Positions 43,368-54,448 are shown, counted from the stretch's first letter. The stretch is DNA of 64,000 bases from Symbiodinium natans (GCA_905221605.1 CAJNDS010002412.1:1319386-1383385), one strand, 5' to 3'. Numbers and translations: made by a program. The notes: generated by a model from the letters alone, not told the origin.

Positions 43368-43871
43368 TTGGTTTATAGAGTTTGGGCGCACATCCCCATA
43401 TCCTGGGCTCCCTTGAGATCCTGGGTGTGTGCGTTGCTTATACAAACGGGGCCTCCTGGCCACCTAACAGCCCAAGATGCAGAGGAGTTAGACATCCCTC
43501 CGAGGCTGCAAGACTCGAATATTTTTGGGTCATGGCTACAAAAGCCAGGGAAAGTCGTAAACCGGCCTGAAGTCTTCGGTAAGTTCTGCGCCTCCAATCC
43601 TCGAGACAAACCCCAAACAGATCAACAGCGCAAAGCGCAGCTGATGCCCGGGCCTCGTGATGGAGCACAGGAGGTCCCGCACGGGCTTTTCATGGGCGTT
43701 GAGCACCTGGGGCTTGGAGATCTGCAAGGATACGGCATGAAAATCATGGAAAAGGGCCTTCGGTTGAGGAAACATGTGGGCTTCACAGTTTCAGTCACGC
43801 CTTCTGGGGGACAAACCAAATCAAGCTCAAGCAAACCCTGGGCTGACGGTATGTGGAGTTCCCGATGCTAG
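43368..43871 (+). CDS. Hypothetical open frame
   Basis: 167 codons without recognised motif (AEELDIPPRLQDSNIFGSWL). Codon bias weak and an intron or chance frame is equally possible. Confidence 0.2.
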   Translation: MVYRVWAHIPISWAPLRSWVCALLIQTGPPGHLTAQDAEELDIPPRLQDSNIFGSWLQKPGKVVNRPEVFGKFCASNPRDKPQTDQQRKAQLMPGPRDGAQEVPHGLFMGVEHLGLGDLQGYGMKIMEKGLRLRKHVGFTVSVTPSGGQTKSSSSKPWADGMWSSRC

Positions 43872-43879
43872 GGGAGTTC

Positions 43880-45325
43880 CCTACACTATCCTGCGCCCCG
43901 TGTTCTTGTACGTCATGAAGCAGGTGGCTATCAGACACTCCTGGAACATTTACAAGGCAGTGTCAAGACGAATGACTATATGACCCACAGCTAGATGTTC
44001 GCAAATAATCTGCCAAAACCTTTTTTAGTGACCGAAACCTGTGGGGTTTCAAGACCTTGAACACTCTGGCTATGAACCGTCCTGGAGGCAACGGCAGCAT
44101 GCTAAATCACACGAGGCAACTTTATGTGAAATAACACAACATGCATCAACCGAAACGCGGCGAAACCGAAAAAAAACACATGCCCGCATCAACCTGAAAC
44201 TTGCACTCTAACAGCACTCCAGGGTATGAAGTGCCTGCAGAAATCTTGAGAGACGTGCGATCGACTGAGGCCAATGCTTCTGTCGCGCTCTAGGTCGTGT
44301 CCTCCAAGCCTGTCGGGAAAGGGCATCCTTGGTTCTTGATGGGGTCTATAAACCGGGAACCTCTATGAACTGAACAGGGAACCTATGAACACTGTCAATG
44401 TCCATGAAAACTTCGTAAGGGGACATCTGAGGGCTGACTCGGGAACCTCTAGGAAAAACCCCGCGCTGTCACGAGCGCAGGGCTTGTTTTGGCTCCCGCT
44501 GCATTGCTCGCGCCCTTCTGTGAGCCCACCCACCAAGGCAGACAAGACCTCTGGCTTCGGGACTCATGTGGGATGCGAGTTGCGAGCCTCATGCAATGTT
44601 ACTGTCGACAGTGGAGTTCAGCAACCCCGTCGTCGCTTCTTCGCTCGCTGCATTCCTATATAAACTCTTCGAGTTGCCTTATATATGATATAGCCATATC
44701 GCCCCACATACTCAATTGTGACAGGTGCAGGAAGGCAGACGGAGCTTAAATGGAGCAGATGCCCCAGCACCAAGGCTACAAGACCTGTGGCTGCCAGGCA
44801 CAGGCCGCAAACTGAAGCAAAACATTGTGCAAAGGATCAACACAATAGACCCGAGGCTGACGGTTCATTCGCCAAGGCAACAAGACCAATGGCTGCAGGA
44901 CGATCAGCGACTCACAACGTGCTTTTCAAAATCTAAATCGGGGCGTGTTTCATCATCATATGCACAACTGCTCGCCTCAGCGTGCCCATGCATGTGCTAT
45001 ACTCCCCAGTTGTCGCACAGTGGCTGCAGCTGTGGCGCTGAGCAGCAAGGCAACAGGACCAGTGACAACTCAGCGCCCGCATCTGATGACGAAAGGCCCG
45101 TCTCCAAAACTAGAAGTGCCCAAGTGTCGTGCAAGCAATCACGAGGAAACATGGAACATTACTGACTGAGTTGAAGTCATGCAGAGTGTGGAGAGTCTGA
45201 GCTTGCGGTCCACTCGTGCGTGAACTGGCGAGCTCCAGAAACAGGAAGTTGCCAGCTCAGGGGTTGAACTGTACAATGAAGCCTGGCAGAGCTACATGGT
45301 GTTGACTGCTGGGGGCTCCTGTGTC
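43880..45325. other. Intergenic DNA carrying a dispersed 20-bp motif
   Basis: Variants of CCAAGGCAACAAGACCTGTG occur near 44536, 44769, 44873 and 45049, as in the duplicated block to the right. No gene assigned; several frames are open by chance. Confidence 0.5.
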
Positions 45326-46810
45326 TCACCGCGGCAGCAGCTCAGCGTGACGTCCCCTTAAGGCCTCGGCAAGGGCGGGCTGTTCTGCGGCGAAATCCAA
45401 GACAGAGGTGAGCAGTGGCAAGGGGAGGCCCTCCCCACGCGACCAAAGATGCGCGGCCTGAGAGAGCCCGGCGCCGGCGCTCTTGGCAGCTTGCCGGTGC
45501 GATGCCTGCACAGCTGCCGTGAGGGCCTCGCCGGCGGCCACCCTCCGCTCCGACAAGGGGGCGATTTGCTGCCCCCAGAAGTCCGCGCAGCGCCACAGGG
45601 AGCCATCGCACGCGTCGCACCTTGGGCTCATGCCCACCAGGACGGTGTTCTGCAGGCTCAGCGGCGGCGTCCACGAGGTCGTGCCGATGTCCGTGAAGCC
45701 ACAGAGCCGAGCGCAGTCCCTTTGCCCCAAGAGAATGGCCAGGTCCAGCAGTGTAAGAGAGTCGAGGGCACACTGATGGCAGCTGCGGCACTGGCGCTGG
45801 AAGGGTGCCTGGAAGGTGTTCAGCGCGAGCCCCGCTCTGGTCGCCACACAGAGCTTCCGATGGCTCAGGCGGACTTCGCCACCCAAATCTTCCGTCAGAA
45901 AGAGGGCCATGGCATTTCCGGTTTTGTGCACACGACCGGGCCCAAGAAGATCAAGAAGCGGAAGTAGGTCTTGCACTTGGCATGGCTCCGCGTCGGAGAG
46001 CGCCATGGCCTCCGAAAGCAAGATGCTGCCACGGACCCCGGCGAAGTGATATGATGCAGAGAGATGCTGGAGTGCCACTCCTGTTGCCAAAGCTGCTATC
46101 AGGATCTCCTTCTGAAGGATTCCTATGCGAGGACGCCATCCGGGTAAAGGGTCGTTTAGGACTGCGACGAAATCCCGGAATCGCCACCGCCTGAGTGGGA
46201 AGCAGGTGCAGCTTTTGACACAGGAGCTGGCCAGCTCCACATCTCCCAACAGGAGGGCGATGTCGAGAAGCCGCGCCATCACTTTCTCATCGACCTTGGC
46301 AAGGTGCAGCGTTTTGGAGCGGAGGGCCTCAAACAGACCGCGCGCCAAGGGCGTTTCGGCAGCTCGTTCTGCAGCCTCCTTGGCATTCTCCACGGAAACA
46401 TCGAAGTCTTCCATCCAAACTGCCGCATGGTCTGGAAAGCCCCAGCTGCACCCAGGGCAAGTTCGCCGGCGCCCGCTGCAGCAACAATCGTCAGCGACAG
46501 AAAATGGTTCCTTCATCTGCTTTGGCAGCCGGGCTTTAGGTAGTGCTCCGAGCCCGACGGCGTTGTAACTGAAGCCAGGAGGTGTGAGTGTGAGATGGCC
46601 GCCCTTCACCAAACACCCCGGCACCCCGTTGAAGAGCATGGCCAGCGCGGTGCTCTGCTTCCCATACTCCAGGCACCAGTCGAAGAGATGCTTGGAGCCA
46701 ACATCCTGGCTCAGGAGCCTCGTCTCCCCAGCGAGGAGTGCCTTGGCCACCTGAAACTCATCCACGTCCACCACCTGCCCAGCTCGGCTGCGGTGCAGGA
46801 ACCTCTCCAT
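45326..46810 (-). CDS. Ankyrin-like family gene 2, short C-terminus
   Basis: Single frame of about 494 aa from ATG 46810 (MERFLHRS) to TGA 45326, collinear with exon 1 of genes 1 and 3 and including the CxxC insert (TCPGCSWG) and the VWMEDFD motif. It stops after GRHAELLPR, where relatives continue for about 100 residues plus two exons. The stop lies in CCGCG|GTGAGAC, a good GT donor, so the frame may continue through an intron; exons 2 and 3 were not found downstream before gene 1. Either a truncated paralog or one with relocated 3' exons. Confidence 0.65.
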   Translation of the reverse strand: MERFLHRSRAGQVVDVDEFQVAKALLAGETRLLSQDVGSKHLFDWCLEYGKQSTALAMLFNGVPGCLVKGGHLTLTPPGFSYNAVGLGALPKARLPKQMKEPFSVADDCCCSGRRRTCPGCSWGFPDHAAVWMEDFDVSVENAKEAAERAAETPLARGLFEALRSKTLHLAKVDEKVMARLLDIALLLGDVELASSCVKSCTCFPLRRWRFRDFVAVLNDPLPGWRPRIGILQKEILIAALATGVALQHLSASYHFAGVRGSILLSEAMALSDAEPCQVQDLLPLLDLLGPGRVHKTGNAMALFLTEDLGGEVRLSHRKLCVATRAGLALNTFQAPFQRQCRSCHQCALDSLTLLDLAILLGQRDCARLCGFTDIGTTSWTPPLSLQNTVLVGMSPRCDACDGSLWRCADFWGQQIAPLSERRVAAGEALTAAVQASHRQAAKSAGAGLSQAAHLWSRGEGLPLPLLTSVLDFAAEQPALAEALRGRHAELLPR

Positions 46811-47118
46811 GGCCCACAGCCCAGATATGCCCACAAAATGCACGCAAACTTACGGTCGAAAATTCCGAGCCACACGCCGCCAACAGGGCTCCACCGAACC
46901 TCCAAGGCCAGCCCACTATATCCCAACTCTCACAGCCTCAGGGTTCGTGGCGGACAGGTGGCCGTGGAGGCATGTTTTGGGCTTCTACACTTCGATACTG
47001 TAGAGGTTAACATGGCATTGGGCTTCTAAAATTAGGGGAGATGCTGCTTCAAGCATCGGCGGAACGCTCGGCCTCGCCCCCGCGCCGCTGCAGGGACACG
47101 GGGCCTGGGCGGCAGAAC
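46811..47118. other. Intergenic DNA upstream of gene 2
   Basis: No array; short frames only. Confidence 0.4.
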
Positions 47119-47285
47119 GTCCTAGTTGTCCAGTACCCTAGGGAACAAAATGGTGATATAGGGATTACCCTAAACCCTGAACCCTGAACCCTGGACCCTA
47201 AACCCTAAACCCTAAACCCTAAACCCTAAACCTTCCATACCCCAAAAAGGTGAAAAGTTACCTTCTACTAAGACGTTCAGCTCCA
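47119..47285. mobile_element. Repeat family F copy with an internal telomere-type array
   Basis: CCTAGTTGTCCAGTACCCTA starts it and AAAAAGGTGAAAAGTTACCT then TTCTACTAAG ends it. Between them (47164-47234) lie ten CCCTAAA/CCCTGAA units absent from 43022-43113. Confidence 0.65.
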
Positions 47286-47319
47286 TGGGAGCTGCGACTT
47301 CCTGCTGACTGGGTTCTCA

Positions 47320-47640
47320 AGTCGGTTTAGGGTTTAGGGTTTATAGGGTTTAGGGTAAAGGTGGGGGGGGGGGGGTACAAAATCGGAAACTGAGTGTGTA
47401 GGATTCTTGGGTGCCCCAGCTTTTCTACCTTGATTTAGTACCTCTAAGGGATGAGCTGCTTCCGAGTAAGCATCTCCTTATAGGTCGTCGGCACATGAAG
47501 GGCCCCGATTTCACAAATGCATGCCTATACTAATGCCGTTTTAGGAGAGGCGAGCTAATCTTCGACAGGCAAGCAAGGAAATGCCGAGTGCCCCTCCTAG
47601 TTCCTATGAAGTTCTTAAACAATGAACCCTCTAAAGCCTA
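47320..47640. other. Short TTTAGGG array, G-run and unique DNA
   Basis: TTTAGGG at 47322-47358, G12 near 47365, then unique sequence. Confidence 0.6.
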
Positions 47641-48109
47641 CTAACCCCATAAACCCTCTAAACCCTCTGAACCCTATCCACCCCATAATAAACCCTCTTA
47701 ACCCCATAAACCCTCTAAACCCTGTCAACACCCTCTAAACCCTCTAAAATCTCTAGCCTCTCTAATCCCTCTAACCCCTCTACCCTATATAGACCCTTCT
47801 TTAAACTCAAAACACTACAAACCTTAAACCGGTTTGGGTGCAAAGGGCCACCGCAAACCTTGAGTGGGGGGATGTCTGCAGTATGATATCAGCTCCTTGG
47901 GGCCCCCTCCAAACCCGACCGAATTAAACCCTAAACCCTAAACCCTAAACCCTAAACCCTGAACCCTAACCCCTAACCCCTAACCCCTAAACCCTAAACC
48001 CTAAACCCTAAACCCTAAACCCCTAAACCCTAAACCCTAAACCCTAAACCCTAAACCCTAAACCCTAAACCCTAAACCCTAAACCCTAAACCCTAAACCC
48101 TAACCCTTG
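47635..48109. repeat. Degenerate field followed by a long CCCTAAA array
   Basis: CCCTCTAAA-type units at 47635-47790, unique DNA, then about 25 CCCTAAA/CCCCTAA units at 47928-48109, among the longest arrays here. Confidence 0.95.
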
Positions 48110-48199
48110 AGGTTGCCCAACTGGCAAGGCCAGCTCGGGGCCTTCCAAGGGCAGCTCCGAACTCTACATACCAGGATGGGCTATATTATAGGCCTTATT

Positions 48200-48263
48200 A
48201 AGGTTTAGGGTTTAGGGTTTAGGGTTTAGGGTTTAGGGTTCAGGGTTCAGGGTTTAGGGTTTA
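48200..48263. repeat. TTTAGGG array
   Basis: Nine copies, opposite polarity to 47928-48109. Confidence 0.95.
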
Positions 48264-48426
48264 ATCCCCAAAAATCAACCCTATGAAAGGCCCTTTTTAA
48301 GGGATGGTAAGGTTTTTAATGGCCCATCCTGGTAATCCATTGATCCAGACAAGCGCCTCAGACCCTTTCGTGCCGAAGGTATATGGCACAAAGTTTAGGC
48401 TTCTGACATCCCCGTCTCGGGCGAAT

Positions 48427-48525
48427 CTCACTCCTTCAGGGCTCTCCGACAAGTCCGACCTACGATGGCCCGTTCCTCACTCCTTCAGAGCTCTCCGACA
48501 AGTCCGACCTACGATGGCCCGTTCA
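48427..48525. repeat. 49-bp tandem duplication
   Basis: Two copies of a 49-bp unit (core CTCCGACAAGTCCGACCTAC), one mismatch in the compared part. Confidence 0.9.
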
Positions 48526-48679
48526 GCGTACGTCAGTCCGAAGAACTATGACTCAAAACGAACTCCGAACTCTTGAGGCGCGCGCGCCATCTGGCCGGCG
48601 TCTCCCCCATATATACACCATATACACCCCACACAGTCATCCATACTCTTAAAGGTTTAGATGTCAATACCAAATATAC

Positions 48680-48752
48680 CAAATAATTTAGACAACCCTA
48701 AACCCTAAACCCTAAACCCTAAACCCTAAACCCTAAACCCTAAATTTAGATG
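48680..48752. repeat. CCCTAAA array with similar flanks
   Basis: Seven units (48696-48745). The flanks ATTTAGACAA and ATTTAGATGA may be a diverged target-site duplication. Confidence 0.85.
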
Positions 48753-48764
48753 AAAAAAGAAGGA

Positions 48765-48824
48765 TGTCTTCGTCCTGGCTTGAGGCCGAGTCTTCGCCAT
48801 GATGGAGCTTGAACTTGGATGGAC
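48765..48824 (-). CDS. Candidate exon at the duplication border
   Basis: After the acceptor TTTTTTTTCTCGCAG the frame PSKFKLHHGEDSASSQDEDI reads in phase 1. Gene 3 exon 2 also ends in phase 1, so this could be an alternative downstream exon of gene 3. Acidic, Ser-rich; function unknown. Confidence 0.4.
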
Positions 48825-50711
48825 CTGCGAGAAAAAAAACCGATGCTCTCCCTAAACCCTCAACCCTCAACCCTAAACCCTAAACCCTCTATTTCCAGCT
48901 CTGTGGCATTTCAAGAAAGACTTCTCAGAGATAGCCCCTTCAAGCGTTTGCTGGGCAGAAGCCTCATCAAAGGCTTAAGCATCCCATCTCCATCATTTCT
49001 TGTGTCCTGCAGTGCTTAACTCTCTCAGGGCAACTTCTGAACACACCTGATAGCTCTCACCCAGCAAACAGTGAGCTCGAACCTCGTACTGCTTCAGCTG
49101 TTTTTCTGCTCGGCGTTTTGAGTCGCTCTCGCACCCCGCGCGCCCACCCACCAAGGCAACACGACCTGTGGCTTCGGAACGCGAGCGATGCGCTCGTAAA
49201 TTGGCGCGTGGAGCGTAATTCGCGCAGGGGCACATGTCTGATGTTCTGTACAAGTCGGCCCATTCTCATGCCCCAGCACCAAGGCAACAAGACCTGTGGT
49301 GGTGAGTGGGGCGACTGGCCTATACATATCAAGCACAGCAACTCCAAAATAAAATAAGAGGCGTGGAGAGGCTGCCACGGGTAAGTCACTATTTGCATTG
49401 CGGCTTCGTTTGCAGCTGCCTCTGGCATGTACCACTGCAGCAAACCCTAAACCCTAAACCTTATAGACCCTAAACCCTAAACCCTAACCCCTATGCTGCG
49501 CGGAGTGCTGTTCAGGAGTCCAGGGAGCACTCCAGTGCTCCTATTCAAGCGCCCCCTCGCTGGCGCTATGTGTGCATGAGTGGCATACTGCTGCGTAAGT
49601 GCGCGTATTTCATTATGTGTGTGTGTGTGTGTGTGAAAAATGTCTGTATATGTATATATACACACACACATATATATATATATATGTATATACAGAGCAC
49701 ACCAACCTGCCATTTACCGAGCACCAAGGCAACAGGACCTGTGGCAGCTCGGGTTCTTGGCAAACAAACACGTCTACACACGACTGCGCGTTGCATCCCT
49801 TCCGCTCACTCTCATGCCTCGCTGTACACGGGGAAGCCGACGCTGGAATCCGTGCGAAGCCCTCCCTCCATCACGATGAAGGCTCCCTCCTCGCCCTCGC
49901 GAAGGGCTTCGCAACGGATCTTGGGCCGATCCTTCTGACGAAGCTCCTGGAAGGCCCGGTTGAGGAGGTCGAGATCCGACTTCAGGGCCAACAAGTGCCA
50001 GCTCCCCAGCTCGTAGACGGTGCCTTAAATAAGGCAAAGGAAAAACACTGTTCTGAAAGAAAAAAACGTGGAAGCACGTGCATGTTGTCCAAGATGCGCA
50101 GCAAGAATAATCTCTAATACACAGCAACCTGGCACTAGGCCAGCGGCCGTCAGCGTCCGGCTGCGTGAGCTCCTATAGGGGGCAGTTTAAGATCTATTTA
50201 GGGTTCAGGGACTGAGTGGAGGTATCCTGAATGCTCCATGCAGAGCCGAGGACTTCACCGAGCACAAGGGTTACAGTACACAGCACATGCAACTCTGCAC
50301 CATGAAGACAGGGAATCGCAGAAAAGAAGAACCCAGAAGCATCTCCTGCAGCTGCTGCCTGGTCAGCGGCACAAAGAGCGCCTTCACGGGCGACCAAGTC
50401 GGACAAACTTCGCAGCCGGCCTCAAGGGGAACAACAAGGAGCGAATCAATTGTCCATGCCAGACTACAGAAGATTCATGTCTATAGTGAGTCTATAGTGA
50501 ATAGGCCAGGCAGGCATGAAAACAACCAAAGCTACAAGTAGCCTCCAGGACTCTGCGGTGCAAGGTCCACAAGGGCCCGGTCTCATCGAAGAGGACAGCG
50601 TGGACCTCTTCCGCGTTGGCCCGCCGAGTGAGCCGGAAGATCACGGCGCCGTCCCCGCTCAGTGGAGGCAGGTCGCTCCTGCTGTTGCGGAGGGCTGCAA
50701 GGAGGTCATCC
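48815..50711. repeat. Tandem 1.9-kb duplication, left copy
   Basis: About 1,897 bp, identical to 50712-52608 wherever I compared them except in the microsatellites: (TG)10 against (TG)7, (CA)5 against (CA)6, and a TA run two bases shorter. Contains exons 2 and 3 and the end of exon 1 of gene 3, telomere-type arrays (48850-48890, 49440-49495) and dispersed CCAAGGCAAC motifs. The junction has TGGA microhomology. Confidence 0.95.
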
Positions 50712-50721
50712 GTGGATGGAC
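49812..50721 (-). pseudogene. Partial duplicate of gene 3 with a chimeric first exon
   Basis: Exon 3' 50023-49812, exon 2' 50420-50333 and the 3' part of exon 1' ending at 50543 are copies of gene 3. At the breakpoint the exon 1' fragment is fused to the acceptor of the exon at 48824 (TTCTCGCAG|GTCCATCCACGG), giving a 179-bp exon 50721-50543 that begins in phase 1 (PSTDDLLAALRNSRSDLPPL). It could be spliced to gene 3 exon 2 in frame. No start codon of its own, so alone it is a pseudogene fragment. Confidence 0.6.
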
Positions 50722-52608
50722 CTGCGAGAAAAAAAACCGATGCTCTCCCTAAACCCTCAACCCTCAACCCTAAACCCTAAACCCTCTATTTCCAGCTCTG
50801 TGGCATTTCAAGAAAGACTTCTCAGAGATAGCCCCTTCAAGCGTTTGCTGGGCAGAAGCCTCATCAAAGGCTTAAGCATCCCATCTCCATCATTTCTTGT
50901 GTCCTGCAGTGCTTAACTCTCTCAGGGCAACTTCTGAACACACCTGATAGCTCTCACCCAGCAAACAGTGAGCTCGAACCTCGTACTGCTTCAGCTGTTT
51001 TTCTGCTCGGCGTTTTGAGTCGCTCTCGCACCCCGCGCGCCCACCCACCAAGGCAACACGACCTGTGGCTTCGGAACGCGAGCGATGCGCTCGTAAATTG
51101 GCGCGTGGAGCGTAATTCGCGCAGGGGCACATGTCTGATGTTCTGTACAAGTCGGCCCATTCTCATGCCCCAGCACCAAGGCAACAAGACCTGTGGTGGT
51201 GAGTGGGGCGACTGGCCTATACATATCAAGCACAGCAACTCCAAAATAAAATAAGAGGCGTGGAGAGGCTGCCACGGGTAAGTCACTATTTGCATTGCGG
51301 CTTCGTTTGCAGCTGCCTCTGGCATGTACCACTGCAGCAAACCCTAAACCCTAAACCTTATAGACCCTAAACCCTAAACCCTAACCCCTATGCTGCGCGG
51401 AGTGCTGTTCAGGAGTCCAGGGAGCACTCCAGTGCTCCTATTCAAGCGCCCCCTCGCTGGCGCTATGTGTGCATGAGTGGCATACTGCTGCGTAAGTGCG
51501 CGTATTTCATTATGTGTGTGTGTGTGAAAAATGTCTGTATATGTATATATACACACACACACATATATATATATATATATGTATATACAGAGCACACCAA
51601 CCTGCCATTTACCGAGCACCAAGGCAACAGGACCTGTGGCAGCTCGGGTTCTTGGCAAACAAACACGTCTACACACGACTGCGCGTTGCATCCCTTCCGC
51701 TCACTCTCATGCCTCGCTGTACACGGGGAAGCCGACGCTGGAATCCGTGCGAAGCCCTCCCTCCATCACGATGAAGGCTCCCTCCTCGCCCTCGCGAAGG
51801 GCTTCGCAACGGATCTTGGGCCGATCCTTCTGACGAAGCTCCTGGAAGGCCCGGTTGAGGAGGTCGAGATCCGACTTCAGGGCCAACAAGTGCCAGCTCC
51901 CCAGCTCGTAGACGGTGCCTTAAATAAGGCAAAGGAAAAACACTGTTCTGAAAGAAAAAAACGTGGAAGCACGTGCATGTTGTCCAAGATGCGCAGCAAG
52001 AATAATCTCTAATACACAGCAACCTGGCACTAGGCCAGCGGCCGTCAGCGTCCGGCTGCGTGAGCTCCTATAGGGGGCAGTTTAAGATCTATTTAGGGTT
52101 CAGGGACTGAGTGGAGGTATCCTGAATGCTCCATGCAGAGCCGAGGACTTCACCGAGCACAAGGGTTACAGTACACAGCACATGCAACTCTGCACCATGA
52201 AGACAGGGAATCGCAGAAAAGAAGAACCCAGAAGCATCTCCTGCAGCTGCTGCCTGGTCAGCGGCACAAAGAGCGCCTTCACGGGCGACCAAGTCGGACA
52301 AACTTCGCAGCCGGCCTCAAGGGGAACAACAAGGAGCGAATCAATTGTCCATGCCAGACTACAGAAGATTCATGTCTATAGTGAGTCTATAGTGAATAGG
52401 CCAGGCAGGCATGAAAACAACCAAAGCTACAAGTAGCCTCCAGGACTCTGCGGTGCAAGGTCCACAAGGGCCCGGTCTCATCGAAGAGGACAGCGTGGAC
52501 CTCTTCCGCGTTGGCCCGCCGAGTGAGCCGGAAGATCACGGCGCCGTCCCCGCTCAGTGGAGGCAGGTCGCTCCTGCTGTTGCGGAGGGCTGCAAGGAGG
52601 TCATCCGT
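50712..52608. repeat. Tandem 1.9-kb duplication, right copy
   Basis: Holds the functional 3' end of gene 3 (exons 2 and 3). Same internal arrays and a TG/TATA microsatellite at 51513-51587. Confidence 0.95.
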
Positions 52609-54333
52609 GGACGCCTGGTCGGGCCCGCTGGGCCCGCTGGGCTTCTCGCTTGAAAGATGGGAGGGCGGCGCGGGCGCGTGTGCGCCGGAAGCCGGGTCGA
52701 GGTCTGCCGACGGCCTCGCAGTGTCGCACGACTCCTCGCTTCGAAAAGGCTCAGCATCATCCCGATCCCTTTGCAGGGATTCCATTGGCGCTGTGTGTTG
52801 GTCCGGCTCTTCCCACCATGGGGACTGCAACAGCTCGCCCCATCGTCCCTCCAAAGCTCGGGCCAGGGACGGCCGCTCGGCGGAGAAAGTCAGCACCACA
52901 TTCACCAAAGCCGGTGAAAACACCTTCCCTCGCGCCCACCAGCGCAGGGCCTGCAACACTCCGAGGCCCGCCATCTCCCGGGCTCGCCCGCGCGACGCTC
53001 GTAGCGCGGCGCGGAGGGCCTCGCCCGCCGCGGCTTTGCGCCCCACGAGTGGGGCCAAGCGGGCAATTCTCCCAAAAAAACCGCCGAGACCTAGGTGACC
53101 TAGCTCGATGACTGATGAGCTGCCACAAATATTGCATGCCGGAGGTTCTTCCAAGCTCAAGCCCAGGGTCCACTCCGTCGAGCAGACATCCATGGACCCA
53201 CAGAGCTCGGCACAGTCCCTTTGCTCAAAGATTATCGCCAGGTCCAGCAGTGAGAGAAAGATTTCCGTAGCAGGCCAAGAACCCGGACATGCAGTGCACC
53301 GCAAAAAACTTCGCAGCCTGTAGGTGCCCAATGTGAGGCCGGCTCTCTTCGCCCGGAGCAGACGCTCGAAACTCAAGCACCAATCGCCGTCGGCAGCGTC
53401 TGTCAGGAGATATTTGGCCTTGTTGTTTTCGGGCGCGGCGGTTGGCCAGGGCCCGAGCTGCCAGAGCTCGGCATCCTCGGACAGCACGATGGCTTCCGGA
53501 AGCGAGACGTCAGAAAAAAAACAATCTCCCACGCTCTGGAGCCCGACGCCTGCCGCCAAGGCTGCCTTCAGGATGTCCTTCTCCCGGATCTCTCGGATTA
53601 TGGGAAGAAAGACCAGGTTGCGGACGACAAAGTCATCAAATCTCCACCGCCTGAGCGGGAAGAGGGTGCAACGCCTGGTGCAGCAAGCGGCCAGCTCTGC
53701 ATCCCCCAAGAGGATGGCGACGTCGAGCACGCGCGCCATCGCTTCGGCCGTGACCTCTGCAGGAAAAGCAGCCTGGGAGCGGCACGCCTCAAGCAGATGG
53801 CGAAGGAAGGGCATCGACGCGGCTCTTGATGCCTTCTTCTTCGCGGACCGCAAACTTGCATCCCAATCTTCCATCCAAACGCCCTCTTCCTCCGGAAGGT
53901 AGCCCCAGTTGCATGCTGAGCAAGTGGCCCATGGACCCCAGCACTCACAAACCGCGAAGATGTCGCAGGCATCTGCATAGTCTGCATCCAGAAGTCGGTC
54001 CGCTGGGCCCGCAACGTGCCAGGCCCTGATGACACACCCCGGAACCCCATGCGACCACATGGCCAGCGCCGTGTTTCGGTGGCCGAAATAAAGGCACCAA
54101 TCGAAAAGGTGCCATGAATCGACCTCTCGACCCAGGAGCTGCGCTTCCCCGGACAGGAGGGCCCTCGCCACCTGGAACTCGTCCACGTCCACGATCCACC
54201 CATCCTGATCGCGGTGCAGGAACCTCTCCACGGCGTCCACATCCTCCATGGCCACTGACACGCCTGCAGCTTCCCAAGAGGAATATGTCAGGGCCGAGCC
54301 GGCTGCGACCTGCATGGGCACGCGGAGCCTCAT
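51707..54333 (-). CDS. Ankyrin-like family gene 3, three exons
   Basis: Exon 1 54333-52438, exon 2 52315-52228, exon 3 51918-51707; lengths 1896 + 88 + 212 keep the frame. Intron 1 is GC-AG (CTGGAG|GC...TTGAG|GCC), intron 2 GT-AG. Homology to gene 1 suggests the start could be the inner ATG at 54249 (MEDVDAVERFLHRD). Features: N-terminal unit VDVDEFQVARALLSGEAQLL, CxxC insert (TCSACNWG), VWMEDWD, helical repeats (VLDVAILLGDAELAACC, LLDLAIIFEQRDCAELC), CNIC, a Pro/Ser-rich linker and a C-terminal domain (STDDLLAALRNSRSDLPPLS) continued by WSPVKALFVPLTRQQLQEML and YELGSWHLLALKSDLDLLN. The intron 1 position differs by about three codons from gene 1. Function unknown. Confidence 0.75.
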
Positions 54334-54448
54334 GATTATGGCAGGCGCGCATTCACACCCAACCTCTCAACTTCAACTTCAATGTCTGTGGCACTGCAGA
54401 CAGAAACTCTCAAACCCACAGCCCCCTACACGTCAGCAGCCTCGTCCT
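54334..54448. other. Upstream flank of gene 3
   Basis: Unique sequence, no promoter motif recognised. Confidence 0.4.

Noticed and set aside
49477-49796. Tyr/Ile/Val-rich frames near 49.5-49.8 kb and 51.4-51.7 kb
   Set aside because: They translate TG and TA microsatellites.
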